Numbered from the stretch's first letter, positions 9,097-19,308 are shown. The stretch: DNA of 64,000 nt from Pseudomonas yamanorum (GCF_900105735.1 NZ_LT629793.1:4154001-4218000), one strand, 5' to 3'. Numbers and translations are program-made. The notes: generated from the letters alone by a model not told the origin.

Positions 9097-10110
9097 CTAC
9101 ATGATGAGTGACAGGTAACCCTCAAGACTCCAGATGTCTTTTTCAACGGTCAGTGGAGTCTTATCCAAAGAGGAGTACACGATGGACTGCTCGTCTGTCG
9201 CTCCCCGTTCTATTGCCAGGTAATTCTGCGCCTTGCCGTCAAGGATGAGCTTCCTGGCAGCTTTTGAGAGCGCATAGGTAATAATCGAGATAGGGGTATT
9301 TTGACGAATGCATTTAGCCATGATGTTCGGCTGAATATGCTCGTCATTGAAGCCGTAGCCAATACAAAGGTACGAGTTGGCAGCGTTGATGGCTAAATCG
9401 GCATTGTGAATAGTTGAGCGATATGGCTCTAAATGCGTCGTTTGATATTTCTGAGTGCCCGGAGTCACGATTTCTGGCTTGTAATTAGTAGGTATCTCTT
9501 GAATATTTGAAAGAGCCACAATGTCTTCGAGCGGCGATTTAAACCAATCCAGCGAGCCGTGAACCTTCCAGATATTCACCCTGCGTGCAGACGTGATTTC
9601 ATTCGGTGCAGCACGCTGCCGAAAAAATCCGTGTGAGAAGCCCGTGTAATGATGGGCCCCCTCCTGATCGCAAGCATATTCTGCCAGCCTGTCATAATTC
9701 GTAGTGACGATATTAATTTTGGTGAGGCTGCTTTTAAACATGTGGCGCAGCAGTCGACTCAGTGGAAACATCGCTTGGTTCTGAAGGCTATCGTGAAAGA
9801 TCCGAACGTCTTCAGAGCTGATGAGCGACCAGGTCGCTGTGATAATTCTGGAGGTCAGCTCTTCAGTAACGGCCACCTGATGCAGCGCCGTCTCCAGATC
9901 AACGCCGTCCAGTAAGACCTGGCAAAATCTCCCCCAAGCCTCAATCTCGGCAACAGACAAGCCCGAAGTGTCGGTGTTTGCGACCAGGTGCTTCCCAAGC
10001 GCACCCATACCAGACATACCATGGGCAGCCGATGCACCGCTGCCCAGGATGATGAGAGGAGCCTTGCCGTAATAATCTTGCGCCTGCTTTTGGTAATCAA
10101 TCCCTGACAT
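9097..10110 (-). CDS. SIR2-domain NADase of SIR2-HerA pair
   Basis: This 337-aa SIR2-like protein is predicted to bind and cleave NAD+. The NAD-binding motif GSGAS lies at residues 23-27. The conserved TTNYD is at 136-140 with Asn138 and Asp140, the active-site His is His184 in KVHGSLDW, and a late GYGFND motif follows. All residues expected of an active NADase are present. There is no zinc-finger cysteine set as in deacetylase sirtuins, which fits the defence branch. It is separated from the upstream Res gene by 115 bases and from HerA by 9 bases. The gap could hold a separate promoter, so SIR2-HerA may be expressed alone. Confidence 0.9.
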   Translation of the reverse strand: MSGIDYQKQAQDYYGKAPLIILGSGASAAHGMSGMGALGKHLVANTDTSGLSVAEIEAWGRFCQVLLDGVDLETALHQVAVTEELTSRIITATWSLISSEDVRIFHDSLQNQAMFPLSRLLRHMFKSSLTKINIVTTNYDRLAEYACDQEGAHHYTGFSHGFFRQRAAPNEITSARRVNIWKVHGSLDWFKSPLEDIVALSNIQEIPTNYKPEIVTPGTQKYQTTHLEPYRSTIHNADLAINAANSYLCIGYGFNDEHIQPNIMAKCIRQNTPISIITYALSKAARKLILDGKAQNYLAIERGATDEQSIVYSSLDKTPLTVEKDIWSLEGYLSLIM

Positions 10111-10225
10111 TGCAAATTCCTAATGTTGTAGCGTGCTCGTTGTGGTCATCGTCGGCGCGACGGTTTCTATAAGAGCACGCAATGCAGAGCAATAGACTAC
10201 TCCAGCGTTCTCACAAAATGGCATC

Positions 10226-13200
10226 CTATTCAGCGTATTTCATCATGCCATCAACATCGACCGCACGGATGTACTTGGCAGGGTTTGCACCGCTCGCAAC
10301 TTCCTCGAAGTGCTTTTCACCACAGAGGATTTTGGCACCCTCAACGTGGCGCAAATCGCCCCACCAGGTGCTGCCTTTGGTTTCCACCACGAAATACAGT
10401 TTTTCCTTACCGTCATCATCGACAACCACAGCCCAGTCCGGGTTATAGGTGCCGAGGGGCGTCGGGATCTTGAACCAGGATGGAAGCTTGGCGTAGACCT
10501 TGACCGCTTCGTTCTTTTCTAAAGCCTCAGCGAAGTTTCTCTCAACACCTGCCGAGTCATAAACGACGTGCGTGTAAACGGATTTCTGCGTTTCTAAGGT
10601 ATTTTTCAGGTAGCCCTTCAGCTCTTCCTGTTGGAATAGCTCCTGCGCATAGAAATGCTCGTCGCCGATCTTGCTGTACTTGATGCCATCGACCAGAGCC
10701 AGCCGTTTGGTACGGTTAATGGCCTCTGAAGCGTAGTAGATGAACTGTTGCGGATTGCGGGCAAAATCCTGGATACGACGACTTTCGATGAGGATCTTGA
10801 CGATGCTGCTGCGGGTCAACTGCGTCTTGTCCTGCAAGTCCGTGATGATGTCCGGAAGCACAATGTCGTCCTCATGGATCGTCGTGAACGGAGATGCTTT
10901 GGTTTCTTCAGCTGTCACGCCACCCTTGCCAATAGCGATGTCGGCTTTACGGAACTGCGCTCTGGTTTTGGTGATGGGTGGGCAGTCCAGGATTGCTTTG
11001 GCACAATTCGCAATCAGTTTGTCGTTGTCAAAATCAACGCGGTACGTTGTTTTGTACTTGATACGTTCCCATAGCGCCTTGAACTCTTCACTCTGAAGAA
11101 CCGCCTCGCGGGTGCTGATGGTTCTGCGGTCATCGGCATTTTTGATGTCAAGCTTGCCAGCGAGCTTCTTCAGAATGCCTTGAATGTCCTCTTCGGCTAT
11201 ATCCGCTTTGCTACCCAGCTCTGCTTTTAGCTCCTCCGGCAGCTTGAAACTACCATCTTTGAGAGCGGTACGAAGGCTGTCCTGGACCTTGCCCTTGGCG
11301 TCAACAAAACCTTCTGCCTTAAGAAATCTCCAGATTTTATCGGATTGCTCCACACCCAGCGGCGCGGCCTCGCCTTGTTCATTGACGATTAAGACCGTAG
11401 CAAACTGGTGAGACTCGACGATGCCAAAGCGAATCCCGGTATCTTCTTCAATTTCCTTCTGAAGGTTTTCGGCAAACTCTTCATAGCTTTCGGTGGCGAT
11501 GACAGTCAGCGTATTGATGTCAGACCCGCGTAAACGCTGTCCGTCCTGGTTGACGCAAAGACGCAAGCCACGCCCGATGGTCTGGCGACGCTCGCGCTCC
11601 CTGCCCATATCGCGCAAGGCGCAAATCTGGAATACGTTCGGGTTGTCCCAGCCCTCTTTGAGGGCCGAGTGAGAGAAGATAAATTTGAGCTTGGTATCAA
11701 AGCTCAGAAGTTTTTCCTTCTCCTTCATAATCAGGTTATAAGCCCGCTCGGAGTTATCGCGGCCCGCTTGGGTGCTTTCCGCTGTATCGACAAGACGCTC
11801 CTTCTTGTCGATGGAGAAATAGCCGTTATGGACGTCAGCGGCGTTCGTCTCTAGATCAATCTCATTGAAGAGGCTTTGGTACTCGGACGATTTCGCGAGC
11901 TTGGTATATTCCTCTTCAAACATCAGGGCGTACTTGCCTTTGACCGCATTGCCGTTTTCGTCGTACTGGCGGTAATGCTCAACGCTGTCAATGAAGAACA
12001 GGCTCAAGACCTTGATGGGCTGCTTGTTGGCTGCAAAGGTCTTCTCTTTATCGAGATGCTCCTTGATCGTGCGACGGATCATCAAGCGCTTGATCTCATC
12101 CGGATTTACAGCCCCAACGGCCTCACCAGGGAGTAATACCTGGTCGATACCCGGCCCTTTTATCTGGACTGACTCATTATTTTGGCCGCAAGTGATCGTG
12201 CCGATCTGGATGTTTTCGTAAATTGCACGATTGGCGATCTGCTCCAGATCGTCACCGTCCTCGACGGTGAGAATCTCGCGCTTTATGTTCTTGCCGCGCT
12301 GCACATCGATTTCGATCTTGGCGGTGATCGAACCCTGTCGGTTATGAGTAGATTCAAGCTTTATGAAGGGCTTGTTGTTATCCCCCTCAACCTGAAGGGA
12401 AGCAACCTCGATCTGCTTAACCAGACCTCGATCATAAGCGTCGACAGCGTCAAGGCGATAAACCATGTGATGCGTATCGACGTGCGTTGCAGAATAGCGC
12501 AGGGTGCAAAGTGGGCTCATGGCATCCAGTGCCTTTTTGCCCTGCCCTTGCAAACCACCATCAACGCTTTGCGGCTCATCTACGATAATGATCGGGCTAG
12601 TAGCCTTGATGAGGTCGATGGGGCGTTCACCACCCGTACTTTCATGCTCCTTATAGAGATTGTTGACATCTTTTTTGTTTATAGCACCAACCGTCGTTAC
12701 CATGATCTGGATATTGGAACTGGTAGCAAAACCACGTACTTGCCCAGGCTTGGATGAGTCGTACAGGAAATACTCGTAACCTTTGGCCTTGGGATACAAG
12801 TTCTCGAAATGGTCCCGTGTAATCTCAAGAGTTTTATTCGTGCCCTCTTTAATCGCGACAGAAGGCACAACAATCACAAATTTTGTGAATCCGTAATTTT
12901 TATTCAGCTCAAATATCGTGCGCAGATAAACATAGGTTTTCCCCGTGCCCGTTTCCATTTCGACTGTAAAGTCACCACTGGAAATTTTTATGGCAGGAGC
13001 AAGGCCGCTGTTTAGTTGGATAGTTTGCAGATTTTCTAAAATATCTAAATCATGTATCTGTAGACGGTTACCAATACCAAGTTCATTTTCTGCAAGGCCA
13101 AGTGATCCCTGCGCCCCAGATTCAGGACGATATGTTACCGTAAACTCCGAACGCGAGATTTCCTGCCCTTTGAATAGCCCAACGACGGACTCTATGGCCG

Positions 13201-13240
13201 CCTTCTGGTAATCCAGATTGTCCTCAAAATGCAGCTTCAT
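10226..13240 (-). CDS. Type III-like restriction enzyme Res subunit (DEAD/DEAH helicase plus nuclease)
   Basis: The 1004-aa protein combines a superfamily 2 translocase with a C-terminal nuclease. It shows Walker A ETGTGKT (96-102), motif II as VDEPQS, motif III as YSAT, and motif VI RQTIGRGLRL. The C-terminus has a PD-(D/E)xK nuclease signature: Pro934-Asp935 and Glu953-x-Lys955 in VVETKG. These are the features of type III Res, which translocates or slides and cuts DNA when two unmodified sites are met. The ATG follows AAGGAG. It lies 12 bases after the Mod stop, so the two form one transcription unit. Length and motif set look intact. Confidence 0.92.
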   Translation of the reverse strand: MKLHFEDNLDYQKAAIESVVGLFKGQEISRSEFTVTYRPESGAQGSLGLAENELGIGNRLQIHDLDILENLQTIQLNSGLAPAIKISSGDFTVEMETGTGKTYVYLRTIFELNKNYGFTKFVIVVPSVAIKEGTNKTLEITRDHFENLYPKAKGYEYFLYDSSKPGQVRGFATSSNIQIMVTTVGAINKKDVNNLYKEHESTGGERPIDLIKATSPIIIVDEPQSVDGGLQGQGKKALDAMSPLCTLRYSATHVDTHHMVYRLDAVDAYDRGLVKQIEVASLQVEGDNNKPFIKLESTHNRQGSITAKIEIDVQRGKNIKREILTVEDGDDLEQIANRAIYENIQIGTITCGQNNESVQIKGPGIDQVLLPGEAVGAVNPDEIKRLMIRRTIKEHLDKEKTFAANKQPIKVLSLFFIDSVEHYRQYDENGNAVKGKYALMFEEEYTKLAKSSEYQSLFNEIDLETNAADVHNGYFSIDKKERLVDTAESTQAGRDNSERAYNLIMKEKEKLLSFDTKLKFIFSHSALKEGWDNPNVFQICALRDMGRERERRQTIGRGLRLCVNQDGQRLRGSDINTLTVIATESYEEFAENLQKEIEEDTGIRFGIVESHQFATVLIVNEQGEAAPLGVEQSDKIWRFLKAEGFVDAKGKVQDSLRTALKDGSFKLPEELKAELGSKADIAEEDIQGILKKLAGKLDIKNADDRRTISTREAVLQSEEFKALWERIKYKTTYRVDFDNDKLIANCAKAILDCPPITKTRAQFRKADIAIGKGGVTAEETKASPFTTIHEDDIVLPDIITDLQDKTQLTRSSIVKILIESRRIQDFARNPQQFIYYASEAINRTKRLALVDGIKYSKIGDEHFYAQELFQQEELKGYLKNTLETQKSVYTHVVYDSAGVERNFAEALEKNEAVKVYAKLPSWFKIPTPLGTYNPDWAVVVDDDGKEKLYFVVETKGSTWWGDLRHVEGAKILCGEKHFEEVASGANPAKYIRAVDVDGMMKYAE

Positions 13241-13252
13241 CAGGTCTGCTCC

Positions 13253-15154
13253 TTACAAGCTGCGTACATGAGTGATGCCATTCTGTTCCAGAATGGCAGC
13301 CATGTTAGTTTTCGAGACATCACCGTTGAATGCGCTATCACGGAAGAACACATTTGTGTCCGAGGCAGGCTTTAGTTCCGCATGCCATTCTAGAATTGCG
13401 TGGGCAATCCCCTCGACATCATGTTGAGAGATGGTTTCGTGAAGACAGGCGAAAACGGCACCGTAGCCGATACTATAAATATTTTTCCCAGCAACTACCT
13501 TGCTCTCAATCGGCACGGTCAGGTCAATGCCGCGCTTCAGCAACAGCTCGTATAGTATATCCTGCTCACTCCGCCCTTCGACTAAGTGCTCCTGATGAGA
13601 AAGGAGCGTCTCCTCAAGGTCGGCGCGATCCGGATTCCAAGCTTTTATATTTGAGCTGGAAAGCTTAAAACTTTTGAACCCGAGATCAATCTTATTGAAC
13701 TCAGTTTCTCGCAGTTTTTCAGAAAGTTTAGTCAACCTAGCTCGTCCGATTTCTGAAATCTTTTTATAGCCAAGCGCATAAGCGTTAGATTTGTCATCGA
13801 TATACTCAGGAAGCTGAACCATTATATATCTTCTTGAGCCGCCATCTTGGCAGTTTAAATTTAAAACGGCCTGAGCTGATGTACATGAGCCTGAGAAAAA
13901 GTCCAGGTATATCCCTGAATTGTCTGGCTCGTCATTAACTTCGAAGCCGAAAAAATGCTCGATTAGCGATGACGGCTTAGGGAAACTAAATACATCGCTA
14001 CCCAAAAGCTGCTCAACCTCCTTAGTCCCCTCCTGATTAAATGGGCCATTCAGGAGGGAAAGTGGTTTTCCTTTTCTTTCGTTACCATTTTCATCGATTA
14101 AGTAGACTTTATATCTGACGCTGTATGAGCCGTCCGCTTTTTTTGCGAAAACGACCTCATCATTTTCTATTGCTCGAAGAAGTCTATCCTTCGCCCAGAC
14201 CCACTGCTTTTTCGGACTTATCGTTTCACCATTATAGTCGATTGTGTACTGAAGATTTTTTCTGTCATCCATACTAGTGGTCATCAAAGGCTGAGTAAAA
14301 TATCCGCCCCGAGTTTGGTATTTATCATCTTTTTTGTTGTATGCGTCCCTTTGATCATTAGAGAGCTTTGAAGAAACGTTTGACAGGTCGGATTTTGAGT
14401 AGCACAAAATATATTCATGAACCTCAATAAATCCTTTTGTTTTTGCGCCAGCACCATATTTGTTTTTCCAAGCTACCGTCCCAACAAAACGCTCCCCCCC
14501 AAACACTTCATCACAAATAAGCTTTAAATTATGGAACTCATTATCATCAATAGATATAAATATAAGCCCATCGTCGCGCAGTAGCGATTTTGCAAGCTGA
14601 AGGCGCGGGTAAATCATGCTCATCCAGCTAGAGTGTTTTCTTCCTGTAGTTTCAGGGTTGGACGAGAACTTCCCTCCCTCATCATCAGCTTGACCTGTAT
14701 AATTTAGGTACGTCTTCAGATTTTCTTGAAATCTATCCGGATAGATAAATTCTTTACCGGTGTTATACGGGGGGTCGATATAGATCATCTTAATCTTGTT
14801 AGCATAGCTCTTTTGGAGCAGCTTCAATACCTCAAGATTATCACCTTCAATAAACAGGTTTTTTGACGTATCCCAATCAACGCTTTCTTCAGGGCAAGGC
14901 AATAACGTACCCGTGGATGGCGCTAGCGCGATCTGACGTGCTTTCTTTTTCCCATGCCAATTCAGGCCGTATTTTTCTTCGCCTTCATCAACAACCCCTG
15001 CATCACCTAGTATCTGCCGCAGCGTGTCAAAGTTAACACCGCCCTCACCAAACGCTTCAGGGAATATGCTTTTGAGCTGCTCAATATTTTCGCTGACGAT
15101 GTTCGCACTTTCACCGTCTTGTAGCGTAACCAAATCAATAGCGGGCTTGTTCAT
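13253..15154 (-). CDS. Type III-like site-specific DNA methyltransferase Mod
   Basis: The 633-aa adenine-type DNA methyltransferase would both recognise the target and protect host DNA. The catalytic motif DPPY is at residues 127-130, and the SAM-binding motif (DFFSGSCTSA) follows far downstream near residue 420. The order DPPY, recognition region, FxG is that of beta-class enzymes, which include type III Mod. The recognition region between them is AT-rich in DNA and would be the specificity part. The target sequence cannot be read from the protein. Its ATG overlaps the stop of the DUF4391 gene by 1 base (TAATG). Alternative: a solitary beta-class methyltransferase, but the adjacent Res argues against that. 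Confidence 0.92.
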   Translation of the reverse strand: MNKPAIDLVTLQDGESANIVSENIEQLKSIFPEAFGEGGVNFDTLRQILGDAGVVDEGEEKYGLNWHGKKKARQIALAPSTGTLLPCPEESVDWDTSKNLFIEGDNLEVLKLLQKSYANKIKMIYIDPPYNTGKEFIYPDRFQENLKTYLNYTGQADDEGGKFSSNPETTGRKHSSWMSMIYPRLQLAKSLLRDDGLIFISIDDNEFHNLKLICDEVFGGERFVGTVAWKNKYGAGAKTKGFIEVHEYILCYSKSDLSNVSSKLSNDQRDAYNKKDDKYQTRGGYFTQPLMTTSMDDRKNLQYTIDYNGETISPKKQWVWAKDRLLRAIENDEVVFAKKADGSYSVRYKVYLIDENGNERKGKPLSLLNGPFNQEGTKEVEQLLGSDVFSFPKPSSLIEHFFGFEVNDEPDNSGIYLDFFSGSCTSAQAVLNLNCQDGGSRRYIMVQLPEYIDDKSNAYALGYKKISEIGRARLTKLSEKLRETEFNKIDLGFKSFKLSSSNIKAWNPDRADLEETLLSHQEHLVEGRSEQDILYELLLKRGIDLTVPIESKVVAGKNIYSIGYGAVFACLHETISQHDVEGIAHAILEWHAELKPASDTNVFFRDSAFNGDVSKTNMAAILEQNGITHVRSL

Positions 15155-15933
15155 TAAATGCTCTCTCTAATTTTTTCAATTACGTCATTGATCTGTTTGA
15201 TCTTGGTATTCAGCTCAACCTGTCTCCCCATCTGCTTTTCTTTTTTCAGCTTATTGGCGATCTCAGTTTTTTGCAGGTTGAGCCTTTCAAGCTCGCGGAG
15301 CCACTCAAGACGACTCTCACTTTGTTTATTTTCTATATTGTCGGTTGCGTCCCGTTCATAGCGTCCACTATAAGCGGCACAATTGATAGCTATGACACGT
15401 TCACCCAGACTTTTATAGAAACTAAGGAAATTGGCGAAGGAAAAGCTGTTGATAGTGCAGTCTTCCAGGAAAGCGGCCTGTGCAAGCGTCGGTGCGGTAA
15501 GGTCTATCCAGTCCGTGTAGAGAATGTCCTCTACCACCCATTTTTCCTTGTCCGCCTGATTGATGCGCTTGTCAGACACGCTGAGGCAGACTTGGTTTTC
15601 CTGGGAAAAGAGCAGAATTAGCGGATACGGAATGGACCGCTGCATAAAGGTCGCGATGCGTTTCAGCCGTTTGGCCGACGTCAGCTCTACCTGGAGAACC
15701 GCGATTTCAGAGAAGTCGCGCTCGCTATCAACATAGGCAGCGATGTTGATCGTGGAGGGCTTCAAGGTATACAGCCAGCGTATCTTATCAACATCCTCCT
15801 TCAGGGCTGTTTTATCTGCGATGTCCAGCACCCCGTTGTCAAGAAAGAGCTTCTTAAAAACGGGTTTGTTCAATTCACAGGATCTGGGAATTGAAAGATG
15901 ATCAATGAAGGCTTCCAGTGTACCTGGCGTCAT
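15154..15933 (-). CDS. DUF4391-family accessory protein
   Basis: This 259-aa protein matches my memory of the DUF4391 family, which is found next to type III-like Mod genes and SNF2-type helicases. No catalytic motif is evident. The middle has beta-rich segments (NIAAYVDSERDFSEIAVLQ and similar). The last 45 residues form a charged coiled coil (LERLNLQKTEIANKLKKE). It lies between the helicase and mod genes, 14 bases after the former and overlapping the latter. That position suggests a structural or targeting subunit of the same restriction complex. The function is unproven and the family label rests on recall plus context. Confidence 0.7.
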   Translation of the reverse strand: MTPGTLEAFIDHLSIPRSCELNKPVFKKLFLDNGVLDIADKTALKEDVDKIRWLYTLKPSTINIAAYVDSERDFSEIAVLQVELTSAKRLKRIATFMQRSIPYPLILLFSQENQVCLSVSDKRINQADKEKWVVEDILYTDWIDLTAPTLAQAAFLEDCTINSFSFANFLSFYKSLGERVIAINCAAYSGRYERDATDNIENKQSESRLEWLRELERLNLQKTEIANKLKKEKQMGRQVELNTKIKQINDVIEKIRESI

Positions 15934-15947
15934 AGCGTTTCCCTGCC

Positions 15948-18900
15948 CTATGGAGCGTCCGTGATGATGAGGTAGGTTACAACGGCGAAATCCTCAATGC
16001 CCTGGCTGCTGGTCGCAGTCAACACTGTGCCTCCTCTAGTGAAGAGGCTCTGTACACCTTTCTCTTCGCTCTTGCCTGCAATGCTATCCACCGCGACGGC
16101 CAGCAGCTGCTGGAACTGCTCCATGTCGGAACCGTTCCTTGTGCGGTCGTTTACCAGCCCGGCAGCCTCTCTATCAATGGATGTTGCCGAGAGGCCATGC
16201 TTTTTCAGGAGGTCGAGCACCTTCTTGCTTTGGGTGAAGTTGAGCTCGACGACGGCCTCATCCGTGACGTACACCAGGAAATACGGCGCGAGAGGATAAT
16301 TCTCATCCACCTGGACGGATCGATGATCGTCCCTGATGCTCTTCAAGCAGAAGATGACGCCGGGCTTCAGGCCATCGGCTTTGAGGTCAGCATCAATGGT
16401 GACAGCGGCATAAAGGCCGTTTGGAGCCTGTGCCAGTAGGTGCAAACCTTTCTTCATGTAGCCTGAAAGATCCATGCGGAAGTCGTTCAGGGTCAAGTCC
16501 GTGATGGAGACACCGCCCGCCATGTCTTCCAGATCGACTACGGCATCTTTGAGCTGCTGCAGCTGCGTGCGTCGATATTCGAGATCATTCATTTCCAGGG
16601 CATTGGCGTCAATGACGTTTTCTTCGCCCGTAGCCGAGACGTCCAGAAGCATCATGCGGCCTGCAACCCTGGCTTCAAGGTTGATGTACTCGTCCAGCTC
16701 CATATTCGGCCAGAAGTTTATGAGCTGGATTTTCGTGTTTTTCGAGCCCAGACGATCAACGCGGCCAAAGCGTTGAATGATCCGTACGGGGTTCCAGTGA
16801 ATGTCATAGTTGACGAGAGTGTCGCAGTCTTGAAGGTTCTGTCCCTCGCTGATGCAATCGGTGGCAATCAGCAGGTCGATCTCAGCCTTCGCGTCGGGGT
16901 CGATCTTTGCGCGTTCCTTCGACACAGGAGAGAAGGCAGTTAGCAGATTGTTCAGATCCGAACCTGCTCCGGCCAAGGTCGTCTTGTTGGTGCCGCCGCC
17001 GGTAATGAGTGCGCTGTGGATTCCAAGCTCGTCCTGAGCCCAATCGACAAGATGGGCATAGAGATACTTCGCGGTATCGGCGAAGGCCGTGAAGACGATG
17101 ACCTTCTTGTTTCCGGGGTTGAGTGGCTCCCGGACTTTTTTGGCAATGACCTCTTTTAGCTTTTCCAGCTTGGCATCGCGCTGCACATCCACGGTTTGCG
17201 CGGATTCGACGATAGAGGTCAGGAAGACCCTATCCGCTTCCAGCTCCTGCCTGAACCGGATGAGATCCATGTCCTGGAGCAGGGCGCGGGTTTTGTTGCC
17301 GATCATAAAAGGCTCAAGCTCGGGCGAGTCCATTTCAAAGTCCTGAATATCCTCGATATTCAAGGCTTCGATGTCGCCGCTTTCGTGGGCGTCAATCTTC
17401 TGTAACAAGACTTCCACCTGCGACAGGAGCTTTTGCGAGGTCAGCGTGAAGGAGTTGATCGAGCTTTCCATGCGTTTGAGCAGATTCACCCGCATCAGGT
17501 GGGTCAGGCTCTCTTCCCGGTCAACCTGTTTGAAGACGCTCTTACCGTCACCAACAGCGTTGTCATAGCGCCGGGCATATTCATCCTTCTTGTCAGTCCG
17601 GACGAATTTCATGGGCGAGTATCCCGCCAGCGAGAGCCTGCGGATCGTCTTGTTCACTTCCTTTAGCGGCGGAAATTCGTGCGTCGAATCGAGATCTGAA
17701 TAGATGTTCTGTGGTGGCAGTCGCACAGGAAACTCGCCGATATCTGCCGTGCCGTAGTATTTCTGAATGTGCTTGCGAGAGCGCGCAATGGTGACGATGT
17801 CGAGCAGCTTGAAATAGTCGAAACTCATCGTATCCAGCAAGGAAGCCACACTACGGTTTTCAAGCGGTTGCTTGACCCACTGATTGAACTGCTTCTGGGC
17901 CAGGCGCAGCGTGGTTTCCACATTCTTGATGCCGACATCGCTGAAGGCGTCGTCGCGCCCTTCGGTGATGAAGGCCACCTGGTTTTTCAGGTCGTTCATG
18001 CGGTTGTTCACAGGCGTAGCGGAGAGCATCAGCACCTTCGTTTTCACACCTGACTGGATGATGTCCTCCATCAGGCGGCGATAGCGGTTTTTGGTGCCTT
18101 TCGTTGGATTGTTGTTGCGGAAATTGTGCGACTCATCGATGACGATGAGGTCGTAATTTCCCCAGTTCAGGGTTTCGAGATTGATCTCGCCGGAGCTGCC
18201 TTTCGTGCGAGACAGGTCGGTATGGTTCAGGACGTCATAGTTGAAGCGGTCTTGGGCAAGCAGGTTGCGCTTGTCGTTGACGGTGTAGATCGTCCAGTTA
18301 TCCCGGAGCTTCTTCGGACAGAGCACCAGCACACGGTCATTACGCAGCTCGTAGTACTTGATGACGGCCAACGCTTCAAAGGTCTTACCCAGACCGACAC
18401 TGTCGGCGATGATGCAACCGTTGTGCTTCTCCAGCTTGTCGATAGCCCCCAGCACACCGTCCTTCTGGAACTTGTAAAGCCTGTTCCAGACAAGGGTGTC
18501 CTTGAACCCGGTCTTTGTCTTGATGATGCTGTCTTCGTCGATGTCATTGAGGAAGTTTTTGAAAATGTTGTAGAGCGTCAGGAAATAGATGAAGTCGCCC
18601 GGCTGATCGGCAGCGACGAACTCCAGCTTCTGAAGGAGCTCGTCTTTGATGTCGCGGGCCTTGGAGGCATCCGCCCATACCGAGTTGAACCACGTCAGCA
18701 ATTGCTTGGTTGTTTCCGGCTCGGTAATACCGGTATTCATCAGCGGGGTATCAGCCTGCACCTCTCCGAGACCGGCAGGTGTGAAGGCAGAGCTGCCATG
18801 AATAGCGAAGCTGCCCTTGGCGCCGTCTTCGACGAGGAACATATTCTGGGCAGCATTGGCTGACCGAACCTCAGCCTTGCTGGCGAGCCATTTGGCGCAT

Positions 18901-19175
18901 TCCTTGGCGATGCGTTTCTGGTCGAGCTGGTTCACAAGGCGCAGATCAGCGTCGGAGCCGATCAGCGCCTGAGCGGAGAGACCCTCCCCGCCTGACAACA
19001 GAAGCCTTGCGCCGTCGATGCGGGCAAGCTCCCTTTTCAGAGCTGCGAAACCATAGATGGTGAACAGGCTTGAAAGCACGGACAGTTTCGATCCTGCGGC
19101 GAGATGATCGCGCAGCGTATGTCCTACACGGCCGTTATTTCTGTTGTCCAGTAACAAAGCTAGTCCCCGTCTCAA
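15948..19175 (-). CDS. SNF2-type helicase with PLD-like N-terminus, restriction-associated
   Basis: This is a 1075-aa superfamily 2 ATPase of SNF2/RapA type. It has GLGKT at 261-265 (Walker A), DESHNFRN (motif II), LSATPVNN (motif III) and QRFGRVDRLGS (motif VI). The first 140 residues resemble a phospholipase D-like fold (AIHGSSAFTPAGL), but I see no clear HxKxxxxD pair, so nuclease activity is doubtful. It is the first large gene of the defence cluster and would translocate on DNA as part of the modification-restriction machinery. The start is uncertain. The ORF opens with TTG at 19175 and the frame stays open about 31 codons further upstream without ATG or GTG. A homolog alignment would fix it. 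Confidence 0.85.
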   Translation of the reverse strand: MRRGLALLLDNRNNGRVGHTLRDHLAAGSKLSVLSSLFTIYGFAALKRELARIDGARLLLSGGEGLSAQALIGSDADLRLVNQLDQKRIAKECAKWLASKAEVRSANAAQNMFLVEDGAKGSFAIHGSSAFTPAGLGEVQADTPLMNTGITEPETTKQLLTWFNSVWADASKARDIKDELLQKLEFVAADQPGDFIYFLTLYNIFKNFLNDIDEDSIIKTKTGFKDTLVWNRLYKFQKDGVLGAIDKLEKHNGCIIADSVGLGKTFEALAVIKYYELRNDRVLVLCPKKLRDNWTIYTVNDKRNLLAQDRFNYDVLNHTDLSRTKGSSGEINLETLNWGNYDLIVIDESHNFRNNNPTKGTKNRYRRLMEDIIQSGVKTKVLMLSATPVNNRMNDLKNQVAFITEGRDDAFSDVGIKNVETTLRLAQKQFNQWVKQPLENRSVASLLDTMSFDYFKLLDIVTIARSRKHIQKYYGTADIGEFPVRLPPQNIYSDLDSTHEFPPLKEVNKTIRRLSLAGYSPMKFVRTDKKDEYARRYDNAVGDGKSVFKQVDREESLTHLMRVNLLKRMESSINSFTLTSQKLLSQVEVLLQKIDAHESGDIEALNIEDIQDFEMDSPELEPFMIGNKTRALLQDMDLIRFRQELEADRVFLTSIVESAQTVDVQRDAKLEKLKEVIAKKVREPLNPGNKKVIVFTAFADTAKYLYAHLVDWAQDELGIHSALITGGGTNKTTLAGAGSDLNNLLTAFSPVSKERAKIDPDAKAEIDLLIATDCISEGQNLQDCDTLVNYDIHWNPVRIIQRFGRVDRLGSKNTKIQLINFWPNMELDEYINLEARVAGRMMLLDVSATGEENVIDANALEMNDLEYRRTQLQQLKDAVVDLEDMAGGVSITDLTLNDFRMDLSGYMKKGLHLLAQAPNGLYAAVTIDADLKADGLKPGVIFCLKSIRDDHRSVQVDENYPLAPYFLVYVTDEAVVELNFTQSKKVLDLLKKHGLSATSIDREAAGLVNDRTRNGSDMEQFQQLLAVAVDSIAGKSEEKGVQSLFTRGGTVLTATSSQGIEDFAVVTYLIITDAP

Positions 19176-19215
19176 ATGCGTTTTTTCATCGTTTGCTGGT
19201 CGATCCAGTCTTCTA

Positions 19216-19237
19216 TAGCGGTTTTTCTTAACCGCTA
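19216..19237. repeat. Inverted repeat upstream of helicase gene
   Basis: The arms TAGCGGTT (19216-19223) and AACCGCTA (19230-19237) are perfect with a 6-base spacer. It lies 41 bases before the predicted TTG start, in the 133-base gap behind the 78-aa gene. It could be an operator for the defence operon, or a hairpin in the mRNA leader. Confidence 0.45.
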
Positions 19238-19308
19238 GATCCCCCTACCTCGAAGCCGGAATCTTTGAACCGTTGCTTTGCTCATACAGGGCTGCGCATC
19301 GCTGTGGT

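Noticed and set aside
15948..19175. Reading the PLD-like N-terminus of the helicase as an active nuclease
   Set aside because: The HxKxxxxD pair needed for catalysis is not visible; only a GSSAFT-like remnant is present.
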